Below are positions 1-9,163 of a stretch of DNA of 64,000 bases, piece by piece. Numbering within the stretch: position 1 is the stretch's first letter; each line of letters opens with the position of its first letter. The translations under genes and the position numbers were made by a program. The stretch is from Verrucomicrobiales bacterium (lineage in GTDB: Bacteria; Verrucomicrobiota; Verrucomicrobiia; Limisphaerales; UBA11358), in the NCBI GenBank assembly GCA_028712475.1, contig JAQTQB010000001.1, forward strand, positions 62,001 through 126,000. The letters run 5' to 3'. The notes below the pieces were generated by a model. The model was not told where the DNA came from. It saw only the letters and a list, made by a program, of their open reading frames with translations, and did not search any database.

Positions 1-919
1 GCCAGTTGCCGTCGGCGGAGATGATTTGCTCCAGAACTTCCGCCTCCATTTCGCGGGTGTAGCGTCGGCGCTGTGCGCCGATATGGTCGAGCCGGAGGCT
101 CGACGCTACACCGCTTTCTAAGCGCGCTAATATCCCTGCCAATTCAGCGGCTTTCTCGTTTCCGCCTTTTAGATTTTCCAGAACCGGCAGCCATTCGTTG
201 CGCCAGTCTTCAATCGCGGTGAGCAGCAGGTGTCGCCAGTCGGCGGGTTCGGCGGCGGAGAATTTTTGGATTTGCTCCGCGAGCCAGCCGGCGGCAGCGG
301 GACGTGTTTGCGAATAGTTGTGCAGGCGCAGGATGAGCGCGCGGATTTTTTCGTCGCGACCGCCGCCGTGGATTTGGATCAGGTTTTTGACGGCGATGGA
401 AAATTCATCTTCGCCGGCATAATGCGCTTGAAATTGTTCGTCCAGCGTTTCGTTGGCAAGCTGGCGGGCCTCGCCTTCGTCAAGGATGGCGAGCTGCGGG
501 TCGAGGCCAAGCTCGTGGAAATGTTCGCGCACCAGGCGCAGGCAAAAACTGTGGAGCGTGCCGATGTGCGCGATGTCGAAGAGCGCGAGCTGGCTTCGCC
601 AGAAGTTGAGGGTTGACCCGTCTTCGCCCTGCTTCGACGCGGCAAGTGGTTGAGAGTTGAGGGAAGCGTCCTGTGTCCTGGCTTCAATCGCGCGACGGAG
701 GCGCTGGCGCATTTCGGCGGCGGCGGCCTCGGTGAACGTGACGATGAGCAGTTTGTCGAGCGACGCGCGTTCACGTTCGAGGCAATCAAGACAGCGGGCG
801 ACGAGCGTCTTGGTCTTGCCGGTGCCGGCACCGGCCATGACGAGGACGTTGCCGCGCGCGGCGACCGCCTGCCGTTGGGACGGCGTGAGCGAATCGTTTT
901 GGGTGCGCGAGGGTTCCAT
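1..919 (-). CDS. addA: AddA/UvrD-like helicase-nuclease, 5' part only (runs off the left edge)
   Basis: The frame is open from the ATG at 919 down to base 1 with no stop, so only about 306 N-terminal residues are present. Near the N-terminus is AGAGTGKTKTLV (Walker A, residues about 29-40), followed by TFTEAAAAEMRQR (motif Ia of UvrD-type superfamily 1 helicases) and HIGTLHSFCLRLVREHF. These are typical of AddA/RexA, the helicase-nuclease that loads on double-strand ends with AddB. An addB gene is in this window but about 39 kb away, so the usual addAB operon is split. Two repeat-derived segments lie in frame: residues about 86-105 (604-664) and about 270-288 (56-112). The helicase class is clear. 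AddA rather than another UvrD paralogue is inferred and would need the missing nuclease domain. Confidence 0.82.
   Translation of the reverse strand, partial: MEPSRTQNDSLTPSQRQAVAARGNVLVMAGAGTGKTKTLVARCLDCLERERASLDKLLIVTFTEAAAAEMRQRLRRAIEARTQDASLNSQPLAASKQGEDGSTLNFWRSQLALFDIAHIGTLHSFCLRLVREHFHELGLDPQLAILDEGEARQLANETLDEQFQAHYAGEDEFSIAVKNLIQIHGGGRDEKIRALILRLHNYSQTRPAAAGWLAEQIQKFSAAEPADWRHLLLTAIEDWRNEWLPVLENLKGGNEKAAELAGILARLESGVASSLRLDHIGAQRRRYTREMEAEVLEQIISADGNW
56..112. repeat. Palindromic element, family P2, in frame inside addA
   Basis: A 57-bp element with outer arms GGTGTAGCGTCG and CGACGCTACACC enclosing two small hairpins, GGCGC-TGT-GCGCC and TCGAGCC-GGA-GGCTCGA. A single strand could fold as a three-way junction. 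57 is divisible by three and the element reads through as about 19 residues of the helicase. Close copies lie inside two thrS remnants at 55729-55783 and 58473-58527. Confidence 0.85.
604..664. repeat. Short-word repeat, family T1 (GTTGAGAGTTGAG), in frame inside addA
   Basis: The words AGTTGAGGGTTGA (604-616) and GGTTGAGAGTTGAGGG (from 648) bracket about 35 bp. On the coding strand they read as SLNSQPL and STLNF. The same words occur at 18410-18440 and 42467-42499, each time in a coding frame and giving NxQLST-type peptides. Confidence 0.7.
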
Positions 920-959
920 GCGGCGTTCGCAGGCTAACAGTGAAAGTGGGGAATGAAAA

Positions 960-1034
960 GAGGTGACGCAAATTACGCCAATTAACGCGAATTAAAATTC
1001 CATTCGCGATAATTCGTGAAATTCGTGTCAAAAA
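960..1034. repeat. Intergenic short-word repeats between addA and radC
   Basis: The divergent spacer holds partly repeated words (AATTACGCCAATTAACGCG, AATTCGTGAAATTCGTGTC). They are similar in style to the words at 1801-1878 and 16132-16166. No convincing promoter boxes were recognised. Confidence 0.5.
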
Positions 1035-1075
1035 TTCCGCGTGTGTTTGGCGGCGGGTTCGCTTACAACTTTTTC

Positions 1076-1789
1076 ATGGCAGACAGTTTGCGCCTCAAAG
1101 ACCAGCCCGTGAGCGAGCGGCCGCGCGAACGGCTCGTGGCGCGCGGGCCGGATGCGCTCACGCACGCGGAGCTGATTGCGATCCTGCTGCGGACGGGGCT
1201 GAAAGGCGCGAACGTGGTGCAGGTGGGGCAGAATCTGTTGAAGAAATTCGACAACTCCCTGAACGCGCTGGCGAAGGCGAAGGTTGACGAGTTGAAACAG
1301 GTTCCCGGCGTCGGCCCGGACAAGGCGGCGACGCTGGCGGCGGCATTCGCGCTCGCCAAACGCATGGAGGAGGAGCGCCGCGGGGATTCGCCGGTGCTGG
1401 ACAATCCGGCGACGGTGGTGAGCTTCATGCGCGAGACGAACCGGCTGAAAAATGTGGAGTCGTTTCAGGCGCTGCTGCTGAACACGCGCAAGCGGCTGAT
1501 CCGCGTGGAAGAAATTTCGGACGGGACGCTGGACACGATTCTGGTGCATCCGCGCGAGGTGTTCCGCGCGGCGATCGTGGCGAACGCGGCGGGAATTGTC
1601 CTCGTCCACAATCATCCGAGCGGCGATCCGACGCCGAGCGAGGCGGACATCAAGGTGACGCGGGATCTGATCCGCGCCGGGCAGCTTTTGAAGATCGAGG
1701 TGGTGGATCACGTCATCATCGGCCGCGCGACGGCGGAGCGGGCGAAGGATTACTCGTCATTGCGCGAGCTGGGATATTTTTACGCGTGA
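1076..1789 (+). CDS. radC: RadC-family JAB/MPN protein
   Basis: About 237 residues. It starts MADSLRLKDQPVSERPRERL, the usual RadC N-terminus, so the ATG at 1076 is preferred over the upstream in-frame GTG-type start at 1016, whose extension looks non-coding. An HhH-like stretch (QVPGVGPDKAATL) is followed by the JAMM zinc motif HNHPSGDPTPSEAD at residues about 178-191. RadC proteins are conserved, JAMM-metalloprotease-like and often linked to DNA repair or mobile elements, but their biochemical role is unsettled. Divergent from addA. Motif and length match the family well. Confidence 0.95.
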   Translation: MADSLRLKDQPVSERPRERLVARGPDALTHAELIAILLRTGLKGANVVQVGQNLLKKFDNSLNALAKAKVDELKQVPGVGPDKAATLAAAFALAKRMEEERRGDSPVLDNPATVVSFMRETNRLKNVESFQALLLNTRKRLIRVEEISDGTLDTILVHPREVFRAAIVANAAGIVLVHNHPSGDPTPSEADIKVTRDLIRAGQLLKIEVVDHVIIGRATAERAKDYSSLRELGYFYA

Positions 1790-1800
1790 AACAATTAACC

Positions 1801-1878
1801 GCCGATGAACGCCGATGAATACGGATGGCCGAGCAAAATCATTTTCAATCTGTGTGAATCTGTGTGAATCTGTGGCCA
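1801..1878. repeat. Tandem short words upstream of lpxA
   Basis: GCCGATGAAC/GCCGATGAAT at 1801-1820 is followed by three copies of an approximately 11-bp word, AATCTGTGTG, at 1849-1878. A related tract (ACAGATGGGCACGGATGG) occurs at 16137-16154. It lies in the 93-bp gap before lpxA and may carry the lpxA leader. Nothing else was recognised there. Confidence 0.65.
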
Positions 1879-1882
1879 CAAA

Positions 1883-2680
1883 ATGATCCATCAGACCGCC
1901 ATCGTTCATCCGCAGGCGAAGCTGGACGCGACCGTTCAAGTCGGGCCGTATGCCGTGATTGACGCGGGCGTGGAGCTTTGCGCGCACTGCATTGTCGGGC
2001 CGCACGTTTATTTGACCGGCACCACAAAAATCGGTTCGCACAATAAATTCCACGCAGGCTGCGTCATCGGCGATGCGCCGCAGGACTTGAAATACAAGGG
2101 CGAACCGACGCGCGTGCGCATCGGCGACCACAACGTTTTCCGTGAACACGTCACGGTGCATCGCGCCACCAAGACGGACGGTGAAACGGTCATTGGTTCG
2201 CATAATTTCCTGATGGCGAACTGTCACGTCGGCCATAACTCCCAGTTGGGCGACCACATCATCATCGCGAACGGCGCGCTGCTGGGCGGCCATGTGACGG
2301 TGCAGGATCGCGCGTTCATTTCCGGCAACTGCCTCGTGCACCAGTTCGTGCGCGTCGGCACGCTGGCCATAATGCAGGGCGGCTCGGCCATCAGCAAAGA
2401 CCTGCCGCCGTTCACCATCGCGCGTGGCGACAACGGGATTTGCGGATTGAATGCCGTCGGCCTGCGGCGCGCGGGCTTCACGGCGGAGCAGCGGCTGGAA
2501 TTGAAGAAGATTTATCATGCGCTGTTCCGCAGCGGGAAAAATTCGCGCGCGGCCATTGCCGAAGCGCAGAAAAATTTCAGCAGCGAGACGGCGAAAGTTT
2601 TGCTAGATTTCGCGGTGGGCGCAAAGCGCGGTTTGTGTTCTGACACCAGCCGCATAAACAGCGAAAGCGAGGACGCATGA
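1883..2680 (+). CDS. lpxA: Acyl-ACP--UDP-N-acetylglucosamine O-acyltransferase
   Basis: First committed acylation of lipid A synthesis, transferring a 3-hydroxyacyl chain from ACP to UDP-GlcNAc in the cytoplasm. 265 residues, the usual length. The N-terminal two thirds is a left-handed beta-helix of hexapeptide repeats (IHQTAIVHPQAKL, VQVGPYAVID). The segment FLMANCHVGHNSQLGD at residues about 110-125 carries the catalytic His region, and GLNAVGLRRAGF opens the C-terminal helical domain. lpxD, fabZ and lpxB are not adjacent. The stop overlaps the next start by 4 bp, indicating translational coupling. Its presence implies an LPS-type outer membrane. Confidence 0.97.
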   Translation: MIHQTAIVHPQAKLDATVQVGPYAVIDAGVELCAHCIVGPHVYLTGTTKIGSHNKFHAGCVIGDAPQDLKYKGEPTRVRIGDHNVFREHVTVHRATKTDGETVIGSHNFLMANCHVGHNSQLGDHIIIANGALLGGHVTVQDRAFISGNCLVHQFVRVGTLAIMQGGSAISKDLPPFTIARGDNGICGLNAVGLRRAGFTAEQRLELKKIYHALFRSGKNSRAAIAEAQKNFSSETAKVLLDFAVGAKRGLCSDTSRINSESEDA

Positions 2681-3192
2681 ACGCGATTTACAAAATCATC
2701 GGCCAGGACGGTCACGAATACGGCCCGGCGACCGCCGAGCAAATCCGCCAGTGGGTCTCCGAAGGCCGCGTCGAACGCCAGACCCCGGTTTTTATGGACG
2801 GCGCAAAGGACTGGAATTTCGTCGGGCAACTGCCGGAATTCACGGGTTGTTTCGCCGCGTCCGGCACGCCGCCGCTGATCGCACCGCCGCCGCGCGGAGC
2901 TTCCACCGCCGGACGGCTGGCAAAAACAAATTCCTACGCGCAGGCGGGGATGATTTTCGGAATTTTATCGGTGACGTGCTGCTGTGGATTTCCGCTTGGC
3001 ATCCTTGGCCTGGTCTTCTCGCTCATCGGGCTGTCGCAGATCAACGCGAACCCGCAACTGCACGAAGGCCGCGGCATGGCCATCGCCGGATTGATTCTCT
3101 CGATTTTGAGCCTGCTGCTGGGCGCGGGCTGGATGTTTTTTAATCTGGCAATGAGCCATCCGCACATCATGTGGAACGTCGGGCAGTTTTGA
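2677..3192 (+). CDS. GYF_2/DUF4190-type membrane protein
   Basis: 171 residues. Residues 1-55 (YKIIGQDGHEYGPATAEQIRQW) match the GYF_2 domain, which usually precedes membrane domains in Verrucomicrobiota and Planctomycetota. A proline-rich linker follows, then two hydrophobic segments (about 87-112 and 128-150) with a GILGLVFSLIGL pattern typical of DUF4190. Overlaps the lpxA stop by 4 bp (ATGA). Role unknown; possibly a membrane-associated scaffold. Confidence 0.85.
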   Translation: MNAIYKIIGQDGHEYGPATAEQIRQWVSEGRVERQTPVFMDGAKDWNFVGQLPEFTGCFAASGTPPLIAPPPRGASTAGRLAKTNSYAQAGMIFGILSVTCCCGFPLGILGLVFSLIGLSQINANPQLHEGRGMAIAGLILSILSLLLGAGWMFFNLAMSHPHIMWNVGQF

Positions 3193-3201
3193 ACTCACAA
3201 C

Positions 3202-3639
3202 ATGCGCGCCGAATCAAAAATAATTCCGCCAAAAATTCCCGCGCCGCTGTCACCGGGAGTTTTCGCAGGCGTCGTGCTGGGCGCAACGGCCATCGGCGTG
3301 GGAGCAACGATATTTTTCTTCAACCCTGGCACGCACGCATTTTACCCGGTCTGCATCTTTCATTCATTGACGGGCTTGAATTGTCCCGGCTGCGGCATGA
3401 CGCGGGCGTTGCATGGGCTGCTGCACGGAAACTTGATGCTGGCGCTGAAGGATAATGCGCTGTTCGTGGCATCGCTCGCGGCGGCGGCGGCGTGGAGCGT
3501 GAGGATTGCTGTGCGAAAAATGCGGAATCAGCCGGTGAATTTGAAAATACCGGCAAAATTTCTGTGGCTGCTGCTCGTCCTCGCGATTCTTTTCGGGGTG
3601 TTTAGAAATTTACCGGGATTTGAATGGCTTTCGCCGTGA
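3202..3639 (+). CDS. DUF2752 membrane protein
   Basis: 145 residues with an N-terminal transmembrane segment, then the DUF2752 hallmark [20 protein letters not shown] (residues about 51-70) with conserved cysteines, and two further membrane segments. The family is widespread and of unknown function. It lies 9 bp after the GYF_2 gene and is probably in the same transcript as lpxA. Confidence 0.88.
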   Translation: MRAESKIIPPKIPAPLSPGVFAGVVLGATAIGVGATIFFFNPGTHAFYPVCIFHSLTGLNCPGCGMTRALHGLLHGNLMLALKDNALFVASLAAAAAWSVRIAVRKMRNQPVNLKIPAKFLWLLLVLAILFGVFRNLPGFEWLSP

Positions 3640-3694
3640 GGGCGCGGGAAGTTTTGGCTTTTGCCGCCGCGTTTCCTCGTGTTCAATCTTCACC

Positions 3695-4036
3695 ATGAGT
3701 CTGACCCATCCCTTGACCACCACGGCGTTTGAACTGACCGGCTATCGCGTGGTCAAATCGTTCGGCGTCGTGCGCGGCATCGTGGTGCGCTCGCGTTCGG
3801 TCATCGGCAATTTCGGCGCGGGCATCCAGGCGATCTTCGGCGGGAACATCTCGCTCTACACGGATTTGTGCGAGCAGACGCGCGAAGAGGCCTTCAACAA
3901 AATGCTGACGCACGCCGGGCAGCTCGGCGCGAATGCGGTCATTGGCGTGCGCTATGACGCGACGGAGATCGCGCAGGGCATCACCGAGGTGCTGTGCTAC
4001 GGCACGGCGGTTTCGGTGGAAGCGGTGAACGCATGA
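3695..4036 (+). CDS. YbjQ/UPF0145-family protein
   Basis: 113 residues from the ATG at 3695. The frame continues upstream to 3620 but that part has no family character. Residues about 10-40 ([20 protein letters not shown]) and the motif [15 protein letters not shown] match the YbjQ family of pentameric small proteins annotated as possible heavy-metal binders. Twenty bases upstream of the RND gene, probably cotranscribed. Function not established. Confidence 0.9.
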   Translation: MSLTHPLTTTAFELTGYRVVKSFGVVRGIVVRSRSVIGNFGAGIQAIFGGNISLYTDLCEQTREEAFNKMLTHAGQLGANAVIGVRYDATEIAQGITEVLCYGTAVSVEAVNA

Positions 4037-4055
4037 GCCGCGCGCGGGTTGAAGC

Positions 4056-6809
4056 ATGAAGGCATTAAGCACTGACTCATTTCTGGCGCGGTTGCTGGCC
4101 AGGCTGGCGGCGGTGGTGTGCCGTCATCCGCGCTGGTTTTTTTATCCGCAGATCGCGCTGTTCGTCGCCTGCGTCGTTTATACCGTTTGCTTTCTCCAGT
4201 TCAACACGAACCGTGACGACCTCGTTGACGCGAATGCGATCAACCACCAGAATTATCTCCGCCTCAAAAAAGAATTTCCCCAGCAGAGCGATCTCGTCGT
4301 CGTCATCGAAAGCGAAAACATCGAGAAAAACCGGCAGTTTGCCGAGCGGATCGGCGCGAAGCTGGAGGCGGAGACGAACCTGTTCACCGACGTTTTTTAC
4401 AAGGGCGACCTGCCGATGATGGGTGCGAAGGCGCTGCTGTTCGTGCCGGATGGCGACTTGGGCAATCTAAAGCAGACGTTGCACAGCGATCTGCCGTTCA
4501 TCAAAAAATTCACGCAGACGACGAATCTGGTTTCCTTTTTTGAGCAGATCAACACCGCCATCCGCACGGCGTCGCGCGATACGAACGCCCAGACGGAGTC
4601 GTTGATCCAGTCGCTGCCGGCGCTGACGCGCATCGTGACCCAGGCGGACGACACCCTATCCCGTCTTGGGACGCCGCCGTCACCGGGGGTCACGGCGTTG
4701 TTTGATGCGGGCGACGAGGCGGTGCGGCAGACTTACATCACGTTCGCCGGCGGGAAAATTTTCCTCGTGACAGCGCATGCACCGGTTCACGACCTGAACG
4801 GCCCTGCGGTTGAGCGCATCCGGCAACTGATCAAGGAAACACAGGATGAAGTGCCCGGCCTGAACGTCGGCCTCACGGGCGAGCCGGTGCTGGAGCAGGA
4901 CGAAATGGCGCAGTCGCAAAAGGACACGGCCGCCGCCAGCATCGTGGCGCTGATCCTGTGCGCTCTGATTTTTATCTATGGCTACAACGAAACCGGCCGT
5001 CCGGTGAAGGCCACAATCTGCCTGGTCGTCGGCCTGGGTTACACAATGGCGTTTGCGACCCTGGCGGTCGGGCATTTGAATATTTTGACGATCACGTTTG
5101 CGCCGATCCTCATCGGACTGGCGATTGATTATGGCGTGCATCTGGTGACGCGTTACGAAGAGGAATTGCGCCACGGCAAAACGGAGGAGGAGGCGCTGAC
5201 GAAGGCGATGGTGTTCACCGGCCAGGGGATTTTCATCGGCGCGCTGACGACGGCGGGCGCGTTTCTGGTGATGGGGCTGACGCACTTCAAAGGCATCCAG
5301 GAAATGGGCATCATTTGCGGCGGCGGGCTGGTGGTGTGTCTCGTCCCGATGATGACGCTGCTGCCGGTGCTGCTCCTGCGCGGACGGCAAAACGTGCTCG
5401 ACCATAAAATCGGCGACATCGAGCGGCGCGCGCGCATTGAAAACTTATGGTTGCAACGGCCCGTGCTGGTGACGGTCATCGTCACCGCGTTATGCGCTCT
5501 GGCATTGACTCAAGTGCATAAAGTCTATTTCGATTATAACCTGCTGAACATGCAGAGCGCGGGAATGCCAGCAGTGGTGTTTGAACAGAAGCTGATTGAT
5601 TCAGCGGACAAATCGGTCATTTACGGCGCGGTGGTCGCCGATTCACTGGCACATGCGGTGGCACTGGAAGAAAAAATAAAAAAACTGCCCACCGTTGCGT
5701 CCAACGGCGTCCAATCCATCGCCTTTTTTCTCAACCAGGACCAGACCAAGAAACTCAAGCTCATCGGCCAGATCAAAGAGGATGTCGCGCCGCTGCAATT
5801 CGGTGCGGCCGATTTACATCCCGTAAACGTTGCGGAGCTTGCCCGCACTCTTTATTCGCTCTACGGCTATTTAGGGGCGGCACTGGATGAGGTGAAGGAC
5901 AGCAACAGCAACCTGACGGCCGAGTTGATTGCGCTGCGGAGCGCCATCATTGAGTTAAAGAAGTCCATGTTGGACGGGGATGCCACGCAACTCGCCATCC
6001 ATGCGGACAAGCTGGCGGAATATCAACGGGCGTTGTTTGCCGACGTGCGCGAGACTTTTCGGACGCTGCAAAAGCAGGACGACAGCTCCCCGCTGCGCGT
6101 CGAGGATCTGCCGCCGGCATTGCGCAATCGTTTTGTCGGTGTCAGCGGCAAGTTCCTCTTGCAGGTCTATCCCAAATACGACGTGTGGCAACGGGACAAG
6201 CAGGAAGAATTCATCACGAGCCTGCGGCCGATTGCCCCCCATCTCACCGGCACGCCCGTCCAGCTTTACGAATACACGACGCTGCTGAAAAACAGCTACA
6301 TCACCGCCGCGTGGTATTCGCTCGCCGCCATCACCGTTTTGGTGTTCATACATTTCCGCAGCTTCGGCGCGGTGATCTTGTCGTTGCTGCCGGTCGGGAT
6401 CGGCACGCTCTGGCTGGCCGGACTGATGGGCTGGCTGAATATTCCCTTTAATCCGGCGAACATAATGACATTGCCGCTCGTCATCGGCATCGGCGTGACG
6501 AACGGCATCCACATCTTGAACCGGTTCGCCGAGGAACGCACGCCGGGCATCTTGTCGCGCAGCACCGGCAAGGCCGTGCTGGTGTCCGGGTTGACGGCCA
6601 TCGCCGGATTCGGCAGTCTCATGCTTGCCAAACATCGGGGCATCCACAGCTTGGGCTGCGTGATGGCTTCGGGCATTGCGACTTGCATGATTGCGGGACT
6701 GGCTTTTCTACCGGCCTTGTTAAACTTACTGGGCCGTTGGAAACCGTTGATAGAAAAACCCGATGTCGGCAGAACATCGCCAACACCGGGTCAGGAGGAA
6801 CCGAGGTAA
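4056..6809 (+). CDS. HpnN-like RND/MMPL transporter
   Basis: 917 residues, inner membrane. It has the RND plan: one N-terminal helix (residues about 28-50), a periplasmic loop, a five-to-six-helix block (about 290-450), then a second copy of the loop and helix block. The helix blocks carry GLAIDYGVHLVTRYEEEL and GIGVTNGIHILNRFAEE, the paired TM4 motifs seen in MMPL and hopanoid-associated (HpnN) transporters. In HpnN-type proteins the substrate is a lipid moved toward the outer membrane. Followed by an unknown exported protein and mlaEFD, which supports a lipid-trafficking role. The substrate (hopanoid or other) cannot be read from sequence. Confidence 0.88.
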   Translation: MKALSTDSFLARLLARLAAVVCRHPRWFFYPQIALFVACVVYTVCFLQFNTNRDDLVDANAINHQNYLRLKKEFPQQSDLVVVIESENIEKNRQFAERIGAKLEAETNLFTDVFYKGDLPMMGAKALLFVPDGDLGNLKQTLHSDLPFIKKFTQTTNLVSFFEQINTAIRTASRDTNAQTESLIQSLPALTRIVTQADDTLSRLGTPPSPGVTALFDAGDEAVRQTYITFAGGKIFLVTAHAPVHDLNGPAVERIRQLIKETQDEVPGLNVGLTGEPVLEQDEMAQSQKDTAAASIVALILCALIFIYGYNETGRPVKATICLVVGLGYTMAFATLAVGHLNILTITFAPILIGLAIDYGVHLVTRYEEELRHGKTEEEALTKAMVFTGQGIFIGALTTAGAFLVMGLTHFKGIQEMGIICGGGLVVCLVPMMTLLPVLLLRGRQNVLDHKIGDIERRARIENLWLQRPVLVTVIVTALCALALTQVHKVYFDYNLLNMQSAGMPAVVFEQKLIDSADKSVIYGAVVADSLAHAVALEEKIKKLPTVASNGVQSIAFFLNQDQTKKLKLIGQIKEDVAPLQFGAADLHPVNVAELARTLYSLYGYLGAALDEVKDSNSNLTAELIALRSAIIELKKSMLDGDATQLAIHADKLAEYQRALFADVRETFRTLQKQDDSSPLRVEDLPPALRNRFVGVSGKFLLQVYPKYDVWQRDKQEEFITSLRPIAPHLTGTPVQLYEYTTLLKNSYITAAWYSLAAITVLVFIHFRSFGAVILSLLPVGIGTLWLAGLMGWLNIPFNPANIMTLPLVIGIGVTNGIHILNRFAEERTPGILSRSTGKAVLVSGLTAIAGFGSLMLAKHRGIHSLGCVMASGIATCMIAGLAFLPALLNLLGRWKPLIEKPDVGRTSPTPGQEEPR

Positions 6810-6925
6810 AAACCTCAAGTGTGAGAAGAATAGTAAAAGTGGCCAAAATGTCAAACTCAATGTTAAAACCAACTTTTTTGGCAGTAAAACACCAGTTAAA
6901 CAATCTGAAATAACGATAACGCCAG

Positions 6926-8422
6926 TTGAATCATTTTTTGCCAATTCAATTTTCTGCACCGAACGTTCCAAACGATTTGAGAAAGCTTCTTTGCCATCTG
7001 CGAACAGGTCTTTTGGTTTTAGCCTGTGGATTTTCCACCGCTGGTTTTGCGGAAGACGGAATTCACGCCGGCCTGCTTTACGACCAATTCCCTTTGACGC
7101 TGGATTCTGGCCAGCGCACCGAAGCGGTCGGTCCCCTTTTCTACGACGAGCAAAAAAATTCGGAAAATACCTGGGCGCTGCCGCCGCTTTTTTCCCGTTA
7201 CGCCAATCCGGATGTCGAAACTCGGGAATATGATTTTCTTTACCCGGTGCTCACCTACGAATATTTCGGCCAGGAATATCGCTGGCAGTTTTTCCAGTTG
7301 TTGAGCTTTGCCGGCGGAAAGGATCCGCAGGAATCCGAGGAACATCGGTTCACGATTTTTCCGTTGTATTTCCAGCAGCGCTCGCCGCATCCGCAGGAAA
7401 ACTACACTGCACTCGTTCCGATTTACGGCCACCTGCAGCACCGGCTGTTCCGAGACAAAATATTTTTTGTCCTGTTTCCAATCTACGGCCAGTCGCAGAA
7501 GAAGGACGTGGTCACCGACAATTATCTCTGGCCGTTTTTTCATCTGCGGCACGGCGACGGACTCTTCGGCTGGCAATTCTGGCCGGTGGTGGGCAACGAA
7601 CACAAGGATGTGACCACCAAAACCAACGGTTTCGGGGACATTGAAACCGTCGGCGGCCACAATAAATTTTTCCTGCTCTGGCCGCTTATTTTCAAAGTCA
7701 CCGAGGGCATCGGCACGGACAACCCCGAAAAATCCTGGGGCGTGCTGCCGCTATACATGCAAACGCGTTCGCCCAAACGCGATTCCACCACCGTGCTCTG
7801 GCCCTTTTTCAGCTGGATTGATGACCGCGGCAAACAATACCACGAATGGCAGGGGCCGTGGCCATTTGTGATTTTCGCGCGTGGCGAGGGCAAGACCACC
7901 TCGCGCGTCTGGCCGATTTTCAGCCAGTCGCACAATGCCACCATGGAGAGTGATTCCTATCTCTGGCCGGTTTATACGTTCAAGCGCACCCATTCGGATC
8001 CGCTCGACCTGAAGCGCACGCGCATCCTGTTCTATTTGTTTGAAAATACCGTGCAAAAAAACACGGCGACCGGCCAGGCCAGACGGCGCGTAGATGCCTT
8101 GCCGTTCTTCACTTACCATCGCGATTACAACGGCAACAGCCGCCTGCAAATCCTCGCGCCGCTGGAACCGGCCCTGCCGAACAACCGGGGCATCGAACGC
8201 AACTGGTCGCCGCTGTGGTCCATCTGGATTTCAGAAAATAATCCCAAAACCGGCGCGAGCAGCCAGTCGTTGTTCTGGAATTTATACCGCCATGAATCCG
8301 CGCCCGGATCTAAAAAATGCTCGCTCCTGTTCGGCCTTTTCCAGTATCAATCTGATGCTGAAATGAAAAAATTGCGCCTGTTTTACATCCCGGTGTTCAA
8401 GGCGCACCCGCAGGCAAAATAA
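6926..8422 (+). CDS. Exported protein with repeated LWP/FPLY motifs, function unknown
   Basis: About 498 residues. The TTG start at 6926 gives a 17-residue lead before RKLLCHLRTGLLVLACGF. A TTG start at 6977 would give a more compact signal peptide ending ...STAGFA, so the true start may be 6977. The mature part is rich in Trp/Phe/Tyr with recurrent short motifs (FPLYFQ, LVPIYG, LFPIYG, LWPFF, FWPVVG, LLWPLIF), giving about ten strand-like repeats. That suggests a beta-rich outer-membrane or periplasmic protein. Only 3 bp separate it from mlaE, so it is probably in the lipid-transport operon. No recognised family. Confidence 0.78.
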   Translation: MNHFLPIQFSAPNVPNDLRKLLCHLRTGLLVLACGFSTAGFAEDGIHAGLLYDQFPLTLDSGQRTEAVGPLFYDEQKNSENTWALPPLFSRYANPDVETREYDFLYPVLTYEYFGQEYRWQFFQLLSFAGGKDPQESEEHRFTIFPLYFQQRSPHPQENYTALVPIYGHLQHRLFRDKIFFVLFPIYGQSQKKDVVTDNYLWPFFHLRHGDGLFGWQFWPVVGNEHKDVTTKTNGFGDIETVGGHNKFFLLWPLIFKVTEGIGTDNPEKSWGVLPLYMQTRSPKRDSTTVLWPFFSWIDDRGKQYHEWQGPWPFVIFARGEGKTTSRVWPIFSQSHNATMESDSYLWPVYTFKRTHSDPLDLKRTRILFYLFENTVQKNTATGQARRRVDALPFFTYHRDYNGNSRLQILAPLEPALPNNRGIERNWSPLWSIWISENNPKTGASSQSLFWNLYRHESAPGSKKCSLLFGLFQYQSDAEMKKLRLFYIPVFKAHPQAK

Positions 8423-8425
8423 GTT

Positions 8426-9163
8426 ATGTTTCAAAACATTGGTGAAATCGCCCTGCTGTTCTGGCGCACGCTGTGCGCCCTGCCATTTGCTTGGCGGCAG
8501 CGGCAAAAAGTCTATGACCAGTTTTTTGAAATCGGCAACGCCAGCCTGCTGATGGTCTGCGTGCTGTCATTTTTCATCGGGGCGGTCATTGCGCTCCAGA
8601 CCGGCCCGGTTCTGGTGGAACGCAGCCTGGCCAGCGCCGTCGGCGGCATCGTCGGCATTTCCATCGCCAAGGAGCTGGCTCCGGTGATGATGGCGATTCT
8701 GATTGCCGGGCGCATCGGCTCGGCCATGGCGGCGGAGATCGGCTCGATGCGGGTGTATCAGGAAATTGACGCCTTGCGCACGATGAACATCAATCCGATT
8801 CACTATCTGGTCTTGCCGCGGATGCTCGCCATCGCAATTGCGCTGCCGCTGCTGGTGGTTTTTGCAATTGTCGTCGGCTGGTTTGGCGGCGCGTGCATTG
8901 CCGAGGCAAACAACCGGATTGGCGTTCCGTTTCAGGCATTTTTCTCCGGCCTGCGGGATATTGTTGATCTCAAGGACGTGGCCAACGGCGTGTTCAAAAG
9001 TTTTTGTTTCGCGCTGATCATCGGCTCGGTTTCCTGTCATCAAGGCCTGGCGACCATCGGCGGGCCGCGCGGCATCGGCCGTTCGGTCACGAAGGCCGTG
9101 GTAAACTCCATCGTCCTCATCGTGATTTTTGATTACATCCTCACGCGCTTCCTGTTGAAATAA
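8426..9163 (+). CDS. mlaE: Mla-type ABC transporter permease
   Basis: 245 residues with the MlaE/YrbE pattern: about five hydrophobic segments and the family signature ELAPVMMAILIAGRIGSAMAAEIG (residues about 88-111; core GRIGSAMAAEIGSM). It then has EIDALRTMNINP. The permease works with MlaF and the MCE protein MlaD to move phospholipids between inner and outer membranes. Its stop overlaps the mlaF start by 1 bp. Confidence 0.95.
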   Translation: MFQNIGEIALLFWRTLCALPFAWRQRQKVYDQFFEIGNASLLMVCVLSFFIGAVIALQTGPVLVERSLASAVGGIVGISIAKELAPVMMAILIAGRIGSAMAAEIGSMRVYQEIDALRTMNINPIHYLVLPRMLAIAIALPLLVVFAIVVGWFGGACIAEANNRIGVPFQAFFSGLRDIVDLKDVANGVFKSFCFALIIGSVSCHQGLATIGGPRGIGRSVTKAVVNSIVLIVIFDYILTRFLLK

